DNA from: UBA7985 sp038141425
GTDB taxonomy: Bacteria; Pseudomonadota; Alphaproteobacteria; UBA7985
Direction of reading: 5' to 3'
NCBI GenBank assembly: GCA_038141425.1
Contig: JAYQIC010000010.1
Coordinates: 310,001-374,000, forward strand
Length of the DNA: 64,000 bases
Shown here: one piece after another, positions 1 to 8,874 of the stretch
How positions within the stretch are numbered: the stretch's first letter is position 1
Layout of the letters: every line of letters starts with the position of its first letter
Notes under the pieces: model-generated
Seen by the model: the letters and a program-made list of their open reading frames with translations, nothing else
Database searches by the model: none
What the model was told of the DNA's origin: nothing
Translations under genes and position numbers: made by a program

Positions 1-324
1 GAGCAACTCCATAAGGTCAGCCAAATCTTGAGCTAGGTCCTCTTCACCGCGTCCAGAATCAACCGCCGCAGTAAACCGCTCTAAGAACCGGTCCCTGGAA
101 AACACCGCGACATCTCGAAACAGATCGATGCGATCCTTGTAGTGGTAGGTCAAAGATCCCAACGCCACGCCTGACCTGGCAGAAATATCCCGAAACGAGA
201 TACCTGCAACGCCATTCTCGCGCGCCAATTCATGCGCGGATAAAATGATGCGATGGCGGCGGTTCAAAGCATTGGCATCCCGCTTGGACATGCCATGCGC
301 CGGAGGACTCAATGTAGTCGACAT
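1..324 (-). CDS. TetR-family transcriptional regulator, N-terminal part (runs off the window)
   Basis: The reverse strand is open from an ATG at 324 to the window edge (108 codons, no stop). Residues 15-65 form a TetR helix-turn-helix: a basic start (RRHRIILSAHELARENG), then ISFRDISARSGVALGSLTYH with the usual Tyr-His at the recognition helix and a following KDRIDLF. The ligand-binding C-terminal domain lies outside the window, so the effector is unknown. A second ATG at 291 would leave a more normal gap to the divergent gene starting at 323. With the 324 start the two start codons overlap, which is unusual. The family is clear; target genes cannot be given, although the divergent membrane protein is the natural candidate. 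Confidence 0.8.
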   Translation of the reverse strand, partial: MSTTLSPPAHGMSKRDANALNRRHRIILSAHELARENGVAGISFRDISARSGVALGSLTYHYKDRIDLFRDVAVFSRDRFLERFTAAVDSGRGEEDLAQDLADLMELL

Positions 325-721
325 GAACATTTCATATCTCACAACGGAGTTCGGGCCTAGCGGTTTCGAACCCGTGGGATCGAGCTTGTCCAGCGTGCAG
401 GAGCGCCACCCGCTCACTCTCTTGGAGGAAGTGCAGCAACTGTTCACGGCAAATCGAAGCGGACCTGTCAATGAAGGCCTGCCAAGTATACGCCTTGAAC
501 TATCAACACGAAGTCATTCGCATACAGCGCTGATCATCGGGGTTGCTGGGCTGGCTTTGATCCCGGCGCTGACCTTTCTCACGGCGGCCAGCGGCATGAC
601 CCTGTTCGGGGTCAGCGGGGCCTTCTGGGGGCTGGTGCTGGGCGGGCTGGTCTGGCTGTCGAAATCACTGGTCAACCGCCAGACCCACGGATCATCTGCG
701 CCGGACGACAAGCGAGCCTGA
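323..721 (+). CDS. Small hypothetical membrane protein
   Basis: This 132-codon frame has a soluble N-terminal half of no recognisable family and a C-terminal hydrophobic block (residues about 70-115) that can form two membrane helices around a Gly-rich turn, followed by a short charged tail. It is divergent from the tetR-type gene and its start overlaps that gene's start by two bases. An in-frame ATG at 245 would lie inside the regulator and is less likely. The membrane block is convincing as protein. The N-terminal half is weaker and the true start could be further in. No function can be assigned. Confidence 0.5.
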   Translation: MNISYLTTEFGPSGFEPVGSSLSSVQERHPLTLLEEVQQLFTANRSGPVNEGLPSIRLELSTRSHSHTALIIGVAGLALIPALTFLTAASGMTLFGVSGAFWGLVLGGLVWLSKSLVNRQTHGSSAPDDKRA

Positions 722-732
722 ACAGCCCTTTG

Positions 733-755
733 CCCCGTCTCTCGAAACGACGGGG
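733..755. terminator. Short GC-rich hairpin between convergent genes
   Basis: A 7-bp perfect inverted repeat (CCCCGTC / GACGGGG) with a 9-nt loop fills the gap between the stop of the small membrane protein and the stop of the iron-binding protein gene. There is no clear T-run on either side, so its use as a bidirectional terminator is inferred from position. Confidence 0.4.
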
Positions 756-1796
756 TCAGCGCGGACCGTCGTTGTAGCGCACGCGGTCGACCATCAGTGA
801 CGCTGCCGGGCGCAGATTACCCACCACGTTGAGATCGCGGCCATCGGACCGGAGTTCCCCGAAACTGGCAACGATATCTGACACCTGCCCACCTGCGATC
901 ACGGGGTATTCAAACACCTGCTCCGCATAGATTGCCTGCGCGGCGGGCGTGGTCAGGAACTCCATCAGCGCCAGCGCCGCATCCCGGTTGGGGGCATAGC
1001 GCGCCATCGCCATCCCGGAGACATTGACGTGGGTGCCGCGTCCTTCGATATTGGGGAACAGCACCTTGAGCGATGCCCGCCACTGTTGCTGCTCGGGTTC
1101 CTTCTCGTTGGTCTCCATCAAACCGACGTAGTAGGTGTTTCCCAGCCCAAGATCACACTCGCCGCTGTAGATCCCCTTGGCCTGTGCGCGGTCATTGCCT
1201 TCGGGTTCGCGGGCGAGGTTATCGCGCAGACCGGTGAGCCAGGTTTCGGCCGCTGCTTCCCCCAGTTCATCGATCATCGAGGCGAAGAGGGCGAGGTTAT
1301 AACCGTGCTGGCCTGAGCGGGTGCAGATCCGGCCCTTCCATTTCGGGTCGGCCAGTTCCTCGTAGGTGATGCTGTCCTGCTCGACCCGGTCGACCGAGGC
1401 GTAGACGACGCGGCCGCGCTTGGTTAGGGCGAACCAGTGATCGTCCTCATCGCGGAGGGTCGCCGGGACGTTCGCTGCGATTGTCGAAGAGGTGACCGGC
1501 TGGGTCACGCCCTCGTTGACGAAATCAAGCAGTCCGCCGATGTCAGTGGTCAGCAGCACATCCGCCGGGGAACCTGCGCCCTCTGCCACGAGGCGATCCA
1601 CCAACCCCTTCTTGACGAACAGAACCCGGGTATCGATCCCGGTTTCAGCGGTGAAGGCGTCGAGCACCGGCTCGATCAGATCGGTCTGGCGGGTGGAGTA
1701 GATGTTGACGGTGTCCGCCTGGCTTGAGACGGCGAGTGCGACGGAAAGAAGGGTCGAAGCGGCGACAAGTCCAGCAGTGAAAGGACGCGGTGTCAT
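756..1796 (-). CDS. fbpA: Ferric iron ABC transporter, periplasmic substrate-binding protein (FbpA/AfuA/IdiA type)
   Basis: An intact 346-residue protein with a Sec signal peptide (residues 1-27, cleaved near SSQA-DT). The mature start VNIYSTRQ is the typical first strand of the Fe(III)-binding protein family, and the adjacent-tyrosine motif NTYYVG near residue 220 corresponds to the tyrosine iron ligands of this group. It would capture ferric iron in the periplasm and hand it to an inner-membrane ABC permease. No permease or ATPase gene lies beside it here, so it is an orphan binding protein in this window. Length and architecture are normal. Iron specificity is inferred from family resemblance; no Fur-like box was identified upstream. 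Confidence 0.88.
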   Translation of the reverse strand: MTPRPFTAGLVAASTLLSVALAVSSQADTVNIYSTRQTDLIEPVLDAFTAETGIDTRVLFVKKGLVDRLVAEGAGSPADVLLTTDIGGLLDFVNEGVTQPVTSSTIAANVPATLRDEDDHWFALTKRGRVVYASVDRVEQDSITYEELADPKWKGRICTRSGQHGYNLALFASMIDELGEAAAETWLTGLRDNLAREPEGNDRAQAKGIYSGECDLGLGNTYYVGLMETNEKEPEQQQWRASLKVLFPNIEGRGTHVNVSGMAMARYAPNRDAALALMEFLTTPAAQAIYAEQVFEYPVIAGGQVSDIVASFGELRSDGRDLNVVGNLRPAASLMVDRVRYNDGPR

Positions 1797-1917
1797 AGTC
1801 TCTGGGTTCCGGGATCAGGGCTTTGGCGTGGGGTGGCGATCCGTGGCCAGCCCCCGACAAGGCAGCGGGTCAAAGATCACAACCTAGCCACTACTCCCCC
1901 ACCGACTCTGGGTCAAG

Positions 1918-1948
1918 AATAAATAGTACTGCTTTAGTGCTGTTTATT
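1918..1948. terminator. Hairpin with AT-rich flanks, probable bidirectional terminator
   Basis: AATAAATAGTACT and AGTGCTGTTTATT form a 13-bp stem (two G-U wobbles on the plus-strand RNA) around a 5-nt loop. The right arm overlaps the stop codon of the downstream DMT transporter gene. T-rich bases close the stem on either strand. It lies just upstream of the iron-binding protein gene and would end transcription of the transporter. Confidence 0.6.
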
Positions 1949-2843
1949 TCTCTCTGGCCTTCACGCGCTCCCGCCACAGGATCAAACCCCCTGCCCCGAC
2001 GATTAAAATCACGCCCGGGAACAGCGCTGTCACCGGCAACTCGCCAAAGAACAGCCAGCCAAAAAACAGCGATGTCAGAATGCTGACAAAGACGAACGGC
2101 GCCAGCGTCGACCCCTCGGCCATGCGATAGGCCACCATCAGCGTCAGCACTGAAACCCCGCCAACCATCGACATCAGCAGCACCAATCCAGCATCCTCCG
2201 CGCTGCCCACCGGCGAGAAACCCGTGCTGGCCAGCACCATCACCACAGACGCCAGAATGCTGGCCACCGACGAGTACAGCAGCAGCAGGCCGTTGCTCTC
2301 GCCATCGGTGAAGAACCTGACGGAGACCATCGAAAACCCGTAGCAGGCCGCGGCGGCAATCGGCAGCAACGCCAAAACCGTGAAAGTATCGCTGCCCGGC
2401 CGCAGCACCAGAACCACACCGATAAAGCCAAGGATCACCGCACCGCTGCGCCACAGTCCGACGCGCTCCCGGAAAAACAGCACCGACATGATAACGACGA
2501 ACAGCGCGCTCGACTGCGCCAGCGTGGCGATCGTCGCCAGTTCCATCAGCGAGAGCGATGTGTAGAAGGCCAACTGTGCAAGTGCGACCATCAACCCCCG
2601 GAACAGCGCCATCCGCCACTTTTTCAGGATCAGAAATCGCCGCTCCAGCTTCAGTTCACGGAGAAACAGCATGAGCGCAATCGGCGGCAGCATGCCGAAG
2701 ATATTGCGGTAGGTTGAAAGCTCAACCGGGCTGTAGCCCCGCGACGTCAGCACTTTGACGATCACAGCCATCAGATCGAAACCGGTGATGGACAGCAAGA
2801 CCAGTGCAATGGCGAGGAAGGGCCGTGATGTGGGGGTCGCCAT
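1944..2843 (-). CDS. DMT-superfamily transporter (EamA domains)
   Basis: A 299-residue integral membrane protein with about ten hydrophobic segments arranged as two EamA repeats, the usual size for the drug/metabolite transporter superfamily. The first helix is followed by a region ending STYRNIFGMLPP, and the second repeat begins near LLPIAAAACYGFS. The ATG at 2843 was chosen because it begins right before the first helix; a TTG further upstream would only add a polar extension. The substrate is unknown: family members export amino acids or nucleosides, or import SAM. It stands alone, divergent from the MFS gene at 2999. Confidence 0.85.
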   Translation of the reverse strand: MATPTSRPFLAIALVLLSITGFDLMAVIVKVLTSRGYSPVELSTYRNIFGMLPPIALMLFLRELKLERRFLILKKWRMALFRGLMVALAQLAFYTSLSLMELATIATLAQSSALFVVIMSVLFFRERVGLWRSGAVILGFIGVVLVLRPGSDTFTVLALLPIAAAACYGFSMVSVRFFTDGESNGLLLLYSSVASILASVVMVLASTGFSPVGSAEDAGLVLLMSMVGGVSVLTLMVAYRMAEGSTLAPFVFVSILTSLFFGWLFFGELPVTALFPGVILIVGAGGLILWRERVKAREK

Positions 2844-2998
2844 GGGTTTGCACTCAACTGCCGTTATGGAGAACAAGTCTGGACCCCTTGAGGACGGCTG
2901 TCACGCAAAGCTTTGCCGGCTCATAGCCCCGGGAAGCGCGGCTGACCTGTCGCTTTCGCGCTGCGCAGAAATCCCGGCAGCGCCTTAGGATCAGGGCC

Positions 2999-4199
2999 AT
3001 GACACTACCTCGTTCCCCGCGACTGCTCACTCTGGTGCTGATGGTCGGCACCAGCGTGATGTCGCTGAACCTGATCCTCCCGGCGCTGGGGAGCCTCGCC
3101 CAGAGTTTCGGACTGAGCTACGCCACTGCCTCGTTTGTGTTCTCCGGCTACCTGATTGTCACCGGCGTGATGACGCTGGTCATGGGCCCGCTGTCGGACC
3201 GCTTCGGCCGCAGGCCCATCGTGCTGACGGCGCTGAGCATCTTCATTGTCGCCTCGCTGTGCAGCGCGTTGGCAACGAACGTGGTTTTGCTGTTCGTCTT
3301 TCGCTTCTTTCAGGCGGTGGTGGTCGCTGCCGGGGTGCTGGCGCAGGCCGCCGTGCGGGACACATCGTCCAGCCAGTCCGACACCACCCGCAAGCTGGCC
3401 CTGATCGCCATGGCGATGGCGCTGGTCCCCTGATCGGGCCCATGGTTGGCGGGGTTATCGCAGACCTGATGGGGTGGCGGGCCGTGTTCATGGCGCAGGC
3501 TGGCGTGGGCGCCCTCACCCTGCTGCTCTGCGTGTTTGACCTCAACGAGACCAACCAGCAGCGCTCGGCAACCTTTCTGGCCCAGTTCCGCGCCTATCCG
3601 GGGCTGGTCTCCTCGCTGCGGTTCTGGGGCTACGTCATGACCCTGTGCATGGGGGTGGCGGTCTTCTTCTCCTTCCTCGCCGGCATGCCGTTGATCGCCA
3701 AGGCACGCTTTGGCTTTGGCGAAACCATGATCGGGGTCATGCTGGGCACGCTGACGCTGGGTTATCTGGTCGCCAACGGCGTGCTGCGGCAGATATCAGA
3801 CCGCTTCATGCAGGCGGGGATCATGGTCTTTGCCCGTGCGCTCGGGGTCATCGGACCGCTGATTTCGATGGCGTTGATCGCCCTTGGGTTCACCAATCCG
3901 ATCGTCATTTTCGCCCCACTGGTGCTGATGGGCGCAGCCAACGGGCTGTCCTTGCCGCTGGCCAATTCAGGCATCGTTTCGGTCCGCCCGGATCTGGCGG
4001 GGTCGGCGGCGGGGCTGTCGCAGGCATTGGTGTCATGGATCGGGGCGCTGTGCTCGGCTGCTCGTCAGCATGCTGCTGACCGACACTCCTTCGACCTTCG
4101 TCTTCCTGTGGGCGTTGACAGCGCTTGGCGGTGATGGCGCTGCTGCCCTCGGTGATGGTGCTTATTCTGGACCGCCGCGACGCTCCCAAACCGGCCTGA
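2999..4199 (+). CDS. MFS multidrug efflux transporter, Bcr/CflA type (frameshifted)
   Basis: Reading across frames gives a protein of about 400 residues of the Bcr/CflA drug:proton antiporter group. The N-terminal helices are followed by the cytoplasmic loop motif GPLSDRFGRRP (MFS motif A), and the sequence continues through the conserved ALVP-IGPMVGG region. The reading frame breaks at about 3430 (a C run, CCCC), and again near 4055 and 4125, after which the frame ends VLILDRRDAPKPA and stops at 4197. Each break needs a single-base change. Expected role is export of toxic compounds across the inner membrane. The gene converges on the methyltransferase gene. Confidence 0.8.
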
Positions 4200-4204
4200 A
4201 CCGT

Positions 4205-4865
4205 TCAGGCAGGCCGCTTCTCAACAACCAGGTACCAACCGGTGGGTTCGTCATCATCTTCGAACAGGCGATCGGCCTCGCGCGAGCGCAGGATGGCGAC
4301 ACCAGCGTCGGTCAGTGCTTCCAGCCCGGAACCAAAGCCGCCCGCGTCCCAGACATCGCGATGCACGGTGCAGATCAGCCGTCCCCCGGGCACCAGCAGC
4401 GCCAATAGTCCCGGCAGGCACCCCGCGCCGACGTGTCCATGGGTGAAAGTCCCGGTCGAAGCCAGCATGTCGTAGCTCTCGGCTTCCATCTCCAACGGCG
4501 CGTTCAGATCGCGGAGAAAGGCTTCTTCGATACGCCCCTCGCGCTTGGCCACCGCCAGCATCGGCGCAGAGTAGTCCAGCCCGTCGATCCGGCTGAAGCC
4601 CTCCTCGCGCAGACAGTCAGCCAGCAGGCCGGTGCCACAGCCCACATCCAGCACCCGGGCATCCCGGCGCGGCTCAGTCCACCGCAGCCAAGGCCGCAAT
4701 CCGCCTCGGCGAGCGATAGGCCAGCCCGTCGATCATGGTCTGGTCGTAGGTTTCGGCCCAGTCGGCATAGAGCTTCAGCGTCTCTTCGGGATTGTCGTTG
4801 CGCAGGGCGTAGGCGCGGGCGAGCAGGCGCTCTGGCGTGTTCTCAGTTTCGCGATCTTCGCCCAT
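4205..4865 (-). CDS. Class I SAM-dependent methyltransferase (frameshifted)
   Basis: The start at 4865 is preceded by GAGGGG at good spacing. The N-terminal part (MGEDRETENTPERLLARAYA and LYADWAETYDQTM) joins, after a one-base frameshift near 4680, to a Rossmann methyltransferase core with the SAM-binding motif VLDVGCGTGLLAD, the acidic loop DGLDYSAPM and the strand GGRLICTVH. Total length of about 220 residues fits small-molecule methyltransferases of the Williams-Beuren region protein 27 type. The substrate is unknown. It is divergent from the small membrane protein at 4981. Confidence 0.8.
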
Positions 4866-4980
4866 GGTTCGAACCCCTCGCTTAACGCTGCACAGGCCGG
4901 AAAAAGCTCCCGGATCCATATCGACTTTCGACACGAACCCGGCAAATATAGCCCCTCAAGGTTCAGGAGGGTCAACGACC

Positions 4981-5145
4981 GTGAAGAAACGCCACTTTGA
5001 AATCGCCGGCTGGCTGCTGTTTATCGTATCAGCCCTGGGCTTCACCGTCGCCAGCATCGGCAGTTTCTGGGGCATGTTCGGTAGTCTGTTCTTCCTCGTC
5101 GCCTGCCTTGTGTTCCTTATCCCCTACTTCATGAAGGACGAGTAG
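4981..5145 (+). CDS. Small two-helix membrane protein
   Basis: A 54-residue protein starting at GTG 4981, preceded by a strong ribosome-binding site (AGGAGG about ten bases upstream). It has a basic N-terminus (VKKRHFEI), two hydrophobic segments (residues about 9-28 and 31-50) joined by a short Gly/Phe turn, and a charged end (MKDE). The strong RBS and compact membrane architecture support it as a real gene, although small. It is divergent from the methyltransferase gene. Function unknown. Confidence 0.65.
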   Translation: MKKRHFEIAGWLLFIVSALGFTVASIGSFWGMFGSLFFLVACLVFLIPYFMKDE

Positions 5146-5169
5146 CAGACGCCGAATCCGCCGTCGCTG

Positions 5170-6278
5170 CTACCAGCCCATGGCCTCGCGCACGCGGCTG
5201 ATGGTCCGCTCAGGGTTCTTGAGCTTATCGAGGCCGAACAGGCCGAAGCGGAAGCTGCGGTAGTCCGGGCCTTCGTCGATGGCCAGCGGCACGCCTGCGG
5301 CGATCTGCAACCCCTGCGCGGCAAAGACCGAGCCGTTCTGCATCTCCGCCGACGGCGCGAAGCACACCACCACGGGCGCTGCCTGAAAACCCTCAGCCGC
5401 CACACTCTGATAGCCCTGCTCGGCGAGGATGGCGCGCAGTTCGCTGCCGATCCGCTCCTGCGCGGCGCGGCAATTCTGCAGGCCGAAATCGAGGGTCTCG
5501 TTCATGTTGTCGTTGAAGCCAAGCAGCGCGTCGGTCGGCATGGTCGCGTGGTAGGCGTGGCCACCCTCCAGGTAGGCTTGCATAATCTGGTGCCACTTGC
5601 CCAGATCGACGGTAAAGCTGCTCGCCCGGATTTCATCCATGCGGTCGAGCGCCCTGGCGCCCATCAGCACCACCCCAGCCGAAGGCGAGGACGACCAGCC
5701 CTTCTGCGGCGCCGTCACCATCACGTCGACGTTGAGCGCCTGCATATCAATCCACACCGCGCCTGACGCCACGCAGTCGAGCACGAACAGACCATCGTTG
5801 GCCCGCACGGCCGCGCCCACCTCGCGGATGTAGTCGTCGGGCAGCACCATCCCTGCGGAAGTCTCGACGTGGGGGGCAAAGAAAACCTGCGGCTTGGTCG
5901 CAGCGATGTGCTTCACGACCTCTTCCAGCGCCATCGGCGCAAAGGGAGCCGTCTCACCTGCACCGGTGCGCTGTGCCTTCAGTACCGGGGCCCGATGGCC
6001 GGGTTCTATGGCATCGAAAATCTGGGTCCAGCGGTAGGAGAACCAGCCGTTGCGCAGGAACGTCTTGCGCTTGCCCAGCCCGAACTGCCGCGCCACAGCT
6101 TCCATCGCGTAGCTGCCCCGCCGGGAACCAGCACCATCGATTCAGCCTTGTAGGTGTCGGTCAGTCCGGCGTGCAGGCTGTTCATACAGGCCTGAAACTG
6201 TGCCGACATGTGGTTGACCGAGCGGTCAGTGAAGACAACGGAGTATTCGAGCAGGTCTTGGGGGCTTTGATCCAGCAT
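5170..6278 (-). CDS. Class V (PLP-dependent) aminotransferase, alanine-glyoxylate aminotransferase-like (frameshifted)
   Basis: Two frames join near 6110 at a G run in minus-strand GGCGGGGC to give about 369 residues. The N-terminal frame holds YSVVFTDRSVNHMSAQF. The main frame carries the PLP fold: an aspartate motif (FVLDCVASGAVWID) and the Schiff-base lysine in APQKGWSSSPSAG. The C-terminal small domain ends at 5170. Relatives use alanine, serine or similar amino donors with glyoxylate or pyruvate. A 2-aminoethylphosphonate transaminase role was considered because phnX is in the window, but phnX is 26 kb away and nothing in this sequence favours it. The exact substrate is therefore open. 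Confidence 0.8.
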
Positions 6279-6388
6279 GACTAGACGGCCTTATGGTGAA
6301 GTGACGCGTTGAATGAAAATCTAGTTCACTAGAGCCGGGTGCAAGCCGTCAAGGTGCAAATAATCGCGCCGCGCGGCGGAAGACCCAG

Positions 6389-7075
6389 CTACATCCGCGA
6401 GAAGCAGGCGATAACAGCATCGCGCGCGGCCTTGGCAACGGCAGCATCGTAACCGGCCTTGGTCGGCATCGAGAAATTGTGCTGCCCCCCGGCGTGGATC
6501 ACGACGTCGCACCCGTCCTTTCCCGCCAGCGCGGCCTTTACCATCTCCACCTGTTCCATCGGAACGTGGGGATCATCGTCGCCGTAGTGCAGGCTGGTCG
6601 GCACCTGTAACCGGTCGGCCTCATCCAGCACACCGTGAATGCGGGTGCCGTGGTAGGCGCCCACCGCATCGGCGGCGTAGCGTGTTCCCGCAAGGAAGGC
6701 GAAACTGCCGCCGAAGCAGAACCCGAGCACGGCGAGCTTGCCGTTGCAGCGCGGGTGGCTGCGCAGCTGGGCCATGCAGTCTTCCATGTCCATAAGCCCC
6801 TGCGCCATATCGAAGCTGTTCATCCGGTCCAGAGCCGCCTGAAAGTCCGCTGTTGGCCCGGGAACGCTGCGGTGGAAGTAGTCCGGCGCGGCGGTCAGGA
6901 AGCCATCGCGGGCGAAGTCTTCGATCAGTCCCTCCATCTCCGCATCCGTGCCGAAGATCGCCGGGATGATCAGGATCGCCGGGGCTGTGCCGTCCCCTGC
7001 CGGGGTCGACATCCGGCCGTCGTACGCCGCGCCATCGCGGGCCGTGAAGGTCATGTCAAAGCTGCTGACGGTCAT
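6389..7075 (-). CDS. Dienelactone hydrolase family protein
   Basis: An intact 228-residue alpha/beta hydrolase. The start at 7075 follows AAGGAG at ideal spacing. It has the dienelactone hydrolase nucleophile motif with cysteine in place of serine (GFCFGG), the aspartate in HYGDDDPHVP and the histidine in GGQHNFSMP, so the Cys-Asp-His triad is complete. These enzymes hydrolyse cyclic enol-lactones in aromatic degradation, or related esters. It lies downstream of, and in line with, the ABC permease gene (54-base gap) and may belong to the same operon, which would suggest processing of the imported compound. Confidence 0.88.
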   Translation of the reverse strand: MTVSSFDMTFTARDGAAYDGRMSTPAGDGTAPAILIIPAIFGTDAEMEGLIEDFARDGFLTAAPDYFHRSVPGPTADFQAALDRMNSFDMAQGLMDMEDCMAQLRSHPRCNGKLAVLGFCFGGSFAFLAGTRYAADAVGAYHGTRIHGVLDEADRLQVPTSLHYGDDDPHVPMEQVEMVKAALAGKDGCDVVIHAGGQHNFSMPTKAGYDAAVAKAARDAVIACFSRM

Positions 7076-7129
7076 AGCGGCGGTCTCCTTATGCCCCAAA
7101 CTTGATCGGGTGTGGGGATCGGTCAGAAA

Positions 7130-7909
7130 TCAGGTCTCAGGACGTTCGGCCCAACCGGCAAAAATCTTCTCCAGCACCACCACCGCGTAGAACAGCAGAA
7201 TGCCGAGGAAGGCCAACGCCAGCAGCACGGCGAACATCAGTGGATAGTCAGCGTTAATCTTGCCACTGTCGAACAGGTGCCCGAGCCCCATGCCGTGGGG
7301 TTCGATGATCTCGACCAGATTGGTGCCAATAAAGGCCAGCGTGACCGCGACCTTGAGCGCACCGAAGAACTCAGGCAGCGTTTTGGGCAGGGCGATTTTC
7401 CAGAAGACGGTGAACCGGCTAGCCCCCAGCGCGCGAAGGATATCCCGGTACTCGGTCTCCAGCGTGTTCAGGCCCACCGACACCGATACGGCGATCGGGA
7501 AGAAGCTGATCATGAAGGCCATCAGCACGGTGTTGGTGTTGTCAGCGCCGATGAACAGCAGCGCGATCACCGGTACCACGGTCGCCTTTGGTACGGCGTT
7601 GAAGCCGACCAGCAACGGGTAGAGCGCATCCCGCGCGACCTTGGAAAAGCCCATGACCATCCCCAGCAGCGTGCCGACGAGGATCGAGATCAGCAGTCCG
7701 AGCACGGTCCGCCACAGCGTCTGCCAGCCGTAAAGAAGAAACAGCTTCCAGTACTTGGAAAAGGCACCGGTCAGGTCGCTGGGCGAGGCCATCTTGTAGT
7801 TTGGCCAGTCGCGCCACCACACCAGCAATTCCCACAAAATCAGGAAGATAACGATCGACACCAGCGGCACGAGGATCTGCCGGATCAACCGGCTCTGTTG
7901 CGGGTTCAT
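7130..7909 (-). CDS. ABC transporter permease, NitT/TauT/ThiX family
   Basis: A 259-residue inner-membrane protein with about six helices and the binding-protein-dependent transport motif near residues 165-190 (EYRDILRALGASRFTVFWK), where the EAA loop contacts the ATPase. The ATG at 7909 overlaps the stop of the upstream ATPase gene (TGATG) and is preceded by GGGGAGG. Family members move nitrate, taurine, alkanesulfonates or thiamine precursors. The order binding protein, ATPase, permease, hydrolase on the minus strand suggests one transcription unit. Confidence 0.88.
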   Translation of the reverse strand: MNPQQSRLIRQILVPLVSIVIFLILWELLVWWRDWPNYKMASPSDLTGAFSKYWKLFLLYGWQTLWRTVLGLLISILVGTLLGMVMGFSKVARDALYPLLVGFNAVPKATVVPVIALLFIGADNTNTVLMAFMISFFPIAVSVSVGLNTLETEYRDILRALGASRFTVFWKIALPKTLPEFFGALKVAVTLAFIGTNLVEIIEPHGMGLGHLFDSGKINADYPLMFAVLLALAFLGILLFYAVVVLEKIFAGWAERPET

Positions 7910-8721
7910 CAGGCGGCCTCCCCTGCTGGTCTTCGGCACGGTCGCGGCCCTGCGCAATCTGGATCTGGCGGCGCAGTTCGGCGAGGTTTTCGACGATCTC
8001 GGGCCGGTAGAGGTCTTCGATCTCGCTCACGCCCCAGCGGTACGGTCATCCGGTGCTGGACCTGCGCCGGGCGGTCAGAGAGCACCAGCACTTCGTCGGC
8101 GAGGAACACGCTCTCGCGCAGATCGTGGGTGATGAGCATGCAGGTCACCCCCTGCTCGATCCGTAGTTTGAACATGATCTGCCACAGGTCTTCGCGGGTG
8201 AAGGCGTCGAGCGCACCGAAGGGCTCATCGAGGATCAGTACGCTGGGCTGGTGGATCAGGGCGCGGCACAGCGAAGCCCGCTGGCGCATGCCCCCGGAGA
8301 GTTCGGAAGGGCGCTTGTCTTCGAAGCCCGACAGGCCCACGAGATCGAGCAGCCCCGCCGCGCGGTCTTCCGCCTCGCGTCGGCTCAGGCCGTGGCCGCG
8401 GACGATCTCCAACGGCAGCAGCACGTTGCGCAGGATCGAACGCCACTCGAGCAGCACCGGATTCTGGAAAGCCATGCCGACCGTCGGTCGGGGCGAGACC
8501 ACTGGCTTGCCGTCGAGGATCACCTGCCCCGCGTCCGGCTTGAGCAGGCCGGCGACCAGCTTGGTCAGCGTGGACTTGCCGCAGCCCGAGGGGCCGACAA
8601 CGGCGGTGAAGCCGCCTTGGGCAATCTCGAAACTGACGCCATCGAGCACGGGCAAGGGTCCGGCGTCGGTCGGGTAAGCGTGACTGACGTTTTCGAGGGC
8701 GATGACGGGTTGATCAGACAT
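7909..8721 (-). CDS. ABC transporter ATP-binding protein, NitT/TauT/ThiZ family
   Basis: A 270-residue ATPase with Walker A (GPSGCGKSTLTKL), Q-loop (AFQNPVLLEW), signature (LSGGMRQRAS), Walker B (VLILDEPFGALDA) and switch His (ITHDLRES), all intact. The last 45 residues are in the wrong frame: the neighbouring frame reads VSEIEDLYRPEIVENLAELR, the normal C-terminus of this family, then must shift back at a GGGG run to end GEAA with the stop overlapping the permease start. This implies two compensating single-base errors at about 8035 and 7918. Confidence 0.87.
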   Translation of the reverse strand: MSDQPVIALENVSHAYPTDAGPLPVLDGVSFEIAQGGFTAVVGPSGCGKSTLTKLVAGLLKPDAGQVILDGKPVVSPRPTVGMAFQNPVLLEWRSILRNVLLPLEIVRGHGLSRREAEDRAAGLLDLVGLSGFEDKRPSELSGGMRQRASLCRALIHQPSVLILDEPFGALDAFTREDLWQIMFKLRIEQGVTCMLITHDLRESVFLADEVLVLSDRPAQVQHRMTVPLGRERDRRPLPARDRRKPRRTAPPDPDCAGPRPCRRPAGEAA

Positions 8722-8825
8722 GGGAGCACCACAGGACAAAGACGCCGCCCAGCCTAGGGTCAAATCCCGGAGAAAGAAAGCGAGGAGCGCCGCCCCTCCC
8801 CGGATAAACCGGGCGGAAAGCGGGA

Positions 8826-8854
8826 GCGGGCCGGTCCCTGAAGAACCGACCCGC
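8826..8854 (-). promoter_or_regulatory. Intercistronic stem-loop between binding protein and ATPase genes
   Basis: GCGGGCCGGT and ACCGACCCGC form a 10-bp stem (one wobble) with a 9-nt loop, just after the binding-protein stop at 8875. No U-run follows, so it looks less like a terminator than a partial terminator or 3'-end stabiliser that raises binding-protein mRNA relative to the membrane components. Confidence 0.5.
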
Positions 8855-8874
8855 CCCGATCAGGTAAGCTGACC

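Noticed and set aside
340..400. tRNA T-loop-like GGTTCGAA sequence
   Set aside because: No acceptor, D or anticodon arm can be built around it; it lies inside an open frame.
7112..8677. 521-codon plus-strand frame opposite the ABC permease and ATPase genes
   Set aside because: It lies antisense to two well-recognised ABC genes and its composition (Arg/Gln/Asp-rich) is that of a mirror frame in GC-rich DNA.
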